Source: Thermodesulfatator sp. (GTDB lineage: Bacteria > Desulfobacterota > Dissulfuribacteria > Dissulfuribacterales > QOAL01). Taken from it: DNA of 16,337 nucleotides. Below, one piece after another: positions 14,341 through 16,337 of the stretch (position 1 is its first letter; each line of letters starts with the position of its first letter). Under the pieces are notes generated by a model, which was given only the letters and a program-made list of their open reading frames with translations, was not told the DNA's origin and did not search any database. A program made the position numbers and the translations under genes. The stretch covers positions 1-16,337 of the forward strand of contig QOAL01000018.1 in the NCBI GenBank assembly GCA_003978135.1, given 5' to 3'.

Positions 14341-14557
14341 AGTTTGTGGACATATTGAAGTCACAGATCATTTTATCCTTCATCTCGTCTATTTGATCCC
14401 GGTACTGGGAGGCTGGGAGCTCTATGCCGCAGGACCTGCAGGCAACCTTGGCGTTAGCTCACCGGCCCCTTAATTCAGCCGGACCTCCGCAGAGAATACA
14501 GGTGAGCTCGCCCTGTATTGGATTCTGGCTTGGATGGTCACTCTTTTTTCTTTGCAT
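14339..14557 (-). CDS. Small zinc-ribbon protein with one in-frame TGA (candidate selenoprotein, or nonsense-broken gene)
   Basis: Reading from ATG 14557 to TGA 14339-14341 gives 72 codons with a single internal TGA at codon 33 (14459-14461). Before it the frame encodes CILCGGPAELRGR with Cys20/Cys23; after it ANAKVACRSCGIELP with Cys40/Cys43. The two CxxC knuckles are 16 residues apart, a normal zinc-ribbon layout, and the tail (QYRDQIDEMKDKM) looks helical. Codon use on both sides of the TGA resembles neighbouring genes. Two explanations are possible. Either the TGA is read as selenocysteine (a SECIS-like hairpin follows it), or it is a nonsense mutation in a former zinc-ribbon gene. The ribosome binding site is weak (cggggc). 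It lies convergent to dsrP. I do not recognise the family. Confidence 0.5.
14425..14444 (-). promoter_or_regulatory. SECIS-like hairpin downstream of the in-frame TGA
   Basis: In the minus-strand RNA, UGCC (14444-14441) pairs with GGCA (14428-14425). After a single bulged U at 14440, GCAG (14439-14436) pairs with CUGC (14432-14429), leaving a GUC loop. The loop starts 23 nt after the TGA. A bulged U four pairs below a loop with G and U is the feature SelB needs in the E. coli fdhF SECIS. The hairpin partly follows from the two TGC codons of the CxxC motif, so chance is a real alternative. Confidence 0.35.
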
Positions 14558-14702
14558 GTTTCTGCCCCGAATATTTTAAAAATAAGGTTTTATTACCTAT
14601 GGGAATTTACAATACTTATGTTAAGGTAGATGGTTCATGTTGCATCTTGCAACTTAAAGTTGAAACTGGAACATTACTTTATAAATTAGTATCCATGGTG
14701 GA

Positions 14703-14772
14703 ATGAGGGTTTTGTTTTAGATTGCGCGGCAGTGCCTGGCGGCGATTGTCGCCATTGGACTTAGGCCCTCAT
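14703..14772. repeat. Foldable intergenic block with outer and inner inverted repeats
   Basis: Outer arms atgaggg (14703-14709) and ccctcat (14766-14772) enclose a G/C-rich interior with the hairpin ggcga-ttg-tcgcc (14741-14753). It stands out against its A/T-rich left flank. It could be a small palindromic repeat, a remnant of a mobile element or a structured RNA. Confidence 0.35.
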
Positions 14773-14786
14773 ATTTTGTGATGAAT

Positions 14787-14943
14787 ACTAGTTAGTGTCC
14801 ATCCATAAATGGCCCTTTTGCCCGATGACTGTGTTGCTCGTCGGCGAAAAATGCTCATGTACGCCCAGTACACTGCGCTTTTTCGCCTCCTTGCGCCTTG
14901 TCCTCGAACAAAATTGCCTATTTCTGGATGGACACTAGTTAAT
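14787..14943. repeat. MITE-like element with terminal inverted repeats
   Basis: The ends are tagtgtccatcca-t-aaat (14793-14810) and its inverted partner attt-c-tggatggacacta (14920-14937), with one mismatch; weaker symmetry extends outward to about 14787 and 14943. Inside there is a second inverted pair, ggcgaaaaa (14843-14851) and tttttcgcc (14878-14886). No protein is encoded, which fits a non-autonomous miniature element. Its right end is only ~10 bp before the ribosome binding site of the TPR gene, so it probably provides or displaces the promoter of that gene. Confidence 0.7.
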
Positions 14944-14956
14944 ATCAGGAGGAATG

Positions 14957-15592
14957 ATGGCTCAAAATCCTATTAAATCTGGAGACGTTAACAAGATAAT
15001 ACAGGATCTTGAAAAAGAAGTAAGAGAAAACAAGAATTCCGTGGTGGCCCATCACAGGCTGGCCCTTGCCTACTGGAAGGCCGGCAGAAATGATGATGCC
15101 ATCAAGGAGTTTGAAAGGGCTCTTCAAATAGACCCGGCGTCCTTTGAAATCAGGATAAATCTGGGTACTCTTTTCTTCCAGCTTGGGCGGCTTGAGGATG
15201 GCATCAGGGAAAACAAAACCGCTCTTGATGCTCATCCTGCAGCAGCAGAGGCCATGGCAAATATAGGCTCTGCCTATCTTCAGCTTGGGAAATGGGAGGA
15301 TGCAGCAGAATATTTTGAAAAGGCACTTGAAATAAAACCTGAAATGGTACCTGCCCTTACAAATTATGCCACGGTCATGGTTGAATTAAACAGGCTGGAT
15401 GAGGCAGTTCAGGCTGCTGAGAAGGCAGTGAGTCTGGCCCCTAGCTTTGGGCTGGCCTTTAATAATCTTGCTGTCGCCTGTTACTACAAGGGCGACAATG
15501 CCCGAGCCAGGGAGGCAATGGAAAAGGCCAAGGCACTCGGCTATCCGATCCATCCTGATTTTGAGGCCAAGGTAAATTCGGACACAGACTAA
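14957..15592 (+). CDS. Tetratricopeptide repeat protein
   Basis: A 211-residue soluble protein made almost entirely of TPR units, a fold used for protein-protein binding. After a short N-terminal helix there are about five 34-residue repeats, roughly at residues 29-62, 63-96, 97-130, 131-164 and 165-198. Typical signatures include AHHRLALAYWKAGRNDDAIK and AMANIGSAYLQLGKWEDAAE. No signal peptide is present, so it is probably cytoplasmic. Two ATG codons are adjacent (14954 and 14957). I prefer 14957 because aggagg at 14947-14952 is then 4 nt away instead of 1. The next gene starts 20 nt after the stop, so they form an operon. The dsr operon just upstream suggests, but does not prove, a linked role in assembly of the sulfur-reduction machinery. 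Confidence 0.9.
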   Translation: MAQNPIKSGDVNKIIQDLEKEVRENKNSVVAHHRLALAYWKAGRNDDAIKEFERALQIDPASFEIRINLGTLFFQLGRLEDGIRENKTALDAHPAAAEAMANIGSAYLQLGKWEDAAEYFEKALEIKPEMVPALTNYATVMVELNRLDEAVQAAEKAVSLAPSFGLAFNNLAVACYYKGDNARAREAMEKAKALGYPIHPDFEAKVNSDTD

Positions 15593-15612
15593 GGGGCTCG
15601 AGAAAAATAATC

Positions 15613-16337
15613 ATGGGTTCAGGTTATGAAGTTATAGAGCCGCGTTGCCCCTTTTGCAATGAAAGACTTGACAGGCCGCGAGAACTGGAGCCAATGCGCA
15701 GGGGTGACTTCGAATACGGGGTTTGCAGATGCGGAGCGGTTTACGTGCATGACGTGACGGGCTTCAATCTTGGTGCAGCAATGGTGGAAGCCCTGGAATT
15801 TGCCTGTGACGCCGATCTTGACCTGGCGTGGGACCTCATGCCCGACGAGGATTATCACGACGCGCTTATTGAGGGCTACGACATAAAAAAACACCTGATA
15901 TACCCTGCAGGACACGACTACGAAGGTCACAGGGTGAAGGGGGCACTGAGTTTCATCCGCCTTGCTGATGATCTTCGGGATACAAAGGAACAGGGTGTCC
16001 GGCAGAAGTACCATACTGCCTCACCTCCGCCGCTGGCCGGCTCAAGGACTAGCTCCGCCGTCAAGGCGGCCAGGAAAAAACGTTTCTCCAAGAGGGAGGT
16101 TGCCAAGGCCGTACAGAAGGAAGATCTGGAGCTCCTGACAAAAATGGCCTCCAAGGATCGGCTGGTGCTCAGGAAGATGCAGAGGCTCCTCTACAATGCT
16201 GACCCGAAAAAACGCTGGCAGGCTGTTGTTATGCTTGGCGCAGTGGCAGGCGCCATGGCCCAGGCCGATCCTGCTGCTGTGGGAGATCTCCTCAGGAGGC
16301 TTCTTTATGCTGCAAATGATTCTGCGGCCGCCAACTG
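15613..16337 (+). CDS. DVU0298-like HEAT-repeat protein (3' end outside window)
   Basis: The frame stays open from ATG 15613 to the end of the window (241 codons). The N-terminus has a zinc-ribbon-like set of cysteines (C12-x2-C15 in RCPFCNERL, then C38 and C40 in GVCRCG). A middle acidic region follows, with DLAWDLMPDEDYHDALIEGY near 74-93, then a basic linker at about 147-165. From ~165 onward there are HEAT-type helices (RKMQRLLYNADPKKRWQAVV), which continue beyond the window. This resembles the DVU0298 family, conserved among sulfate reducers and of unknown function. The gene follows the TPR gene by 20 nt. Identification rests on overall pattern and context and needs a database search for certainty. 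Confidence 0.75.
   Translation, partial: MGSGYEVIEPRCPFCNERLDRPRELEPMRRGDFEYGVCRCGAVYVHDVTGFNLGAAMVEALEFACDADLDLAWDLMPDEDYHDALIEGYDIKKHLIYPAGHDYEGHRVKGALSFIRLADDLRDTKEQGVRQKYHTASPPPLAGSRTSSAVKAARKKRFSKREVAKAVQKEDLELLTKMASKDRLVLRKMQRLLYNADPKKRWQAVVMLGAVAGAMAQADPAAVGDLLRRLLYAANDSAAAN

Larger units (their letters stand above)
14558..14953. other. Gene-free spacer with structured DNA upstream of the TPR gene
   Basis: About 395 bp without a credible gene. From left to right it holds an A/T-rich stretch (14558-14700) with a small hairpin gttgc-atctt-gcaac, a foldable block at 14703-14772, and a MITE-like element at 14787-14943. The promoter of the minus-strand zinc-ribbon frame should be in the A/T-rich part; I could not fix a convincing one. 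The promoter of the TPR gene is also not evident. Confidence 0.55.

Noticed and set aside
14459..14461. Treating the zinc-ribbon frame as two separate small genes
   Set aside because: The second half has no start codon with a ribosome binding site near the TGA, and only the joined frame gives a complete pair of CxxC knuckles.
1..16337. CRISPR array, prophage or rRNA genes
   Set aside because: No regularly spaced direct repeats, no phage structural or integrase genes and no rRNA-like stretches were seen.

Overview
The window looks like a chromosomal segment of an anaerobic sulfate-reducing (or sulfur-disproportionating) bacterium, most likely from the Desulfobacterota. The main evidence is a complete dsrMKJOP operon, the membrane complex tied to dissimilatory sulfite reduction. 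It is preceded by an RsbRD-like gene and followed by a TPR gene and a gene resembling the DVU0298 family described from sulfate reducers. The DsrK/DsrO iron-sulfur modules, a short clostridial-type ferredoxin, a B12-binding radical SAM protein and a CbiA-type amidase also fit an anaerobe.

Layout. Positions 1-2053 (+): the 3' part of rny (RNase Y) followed closely by tyrS. Positions 2054-3312: a repeat-rich stretch in which two ~190 bp, ~95% identical repeat copies lie in inverted orientation on either side of a small EamA-type permease gene. Positions 3313-3400 (-): tRNA-Leu(CAG) with its own promoter. Positions 3565-4569 (+): ribF, ending in a hairpin terminator. On the minus strand, from high to low coordinates: a B12-binding radical SAM protein with TPR-like C-terminus (8267-6522), a cobyrinate a,c-diamide synthase family amidotransferase (6408-4951; cbiA or dsrN) and a ferredoxin (4802-4617). 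Positions 8268-8584: divergent regulatory region with a near-consensus sigma-70 promoter facing the dsr genes. Positions 8585-14281 (+): rsbRD-like gene, dsrM, dsrK, dsrJ, dsrO, dsrP, closed by a strong hairpin. Positions 14339-14557 (-): a small convergent zinc-ribbon reading frame interrupted by one in-frame TGA. Positions 14558-14953: intergenic DNA with a MITE-like element. Positions 14957-16337 (+): a TPR protein and a DVU0298-like HEAT-repeat protein that runs off the window.

How the genes work together. DsrM and DsrP (membrane), DsrJ and DsrO (periplasmic haem and iron-sulfur subunits) and DsrK (cytoplasmic HdrD-like subunit) form a transmembrane electron-transfer complex thought to serve reduction of the DsrC trisulfide made by DsrAB; dsrAB and dsrC are not in the window. 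The CbiA-family amidase may be DsrN, which amidates sirohaem for DsrAB; the location next to dsr genes favours this, but a B12 role is equally open. RNase Y, TyrRS, RibF and tRNA-Leu are housekeeping.

The most unusual observation is the small zinc-ribbon frame. It is intact except for one TGA, and that TGA is followed at 23 nt by an RNA hairpin with a bulged U and a GU-containing loop, resembling a bacterial SECIS. It may be an undescribed selenoprotein or a gene with a single nonsense mutation. The hairpin partly reflects the CxxC codons, so the evidence is suggestive, not conclusive.
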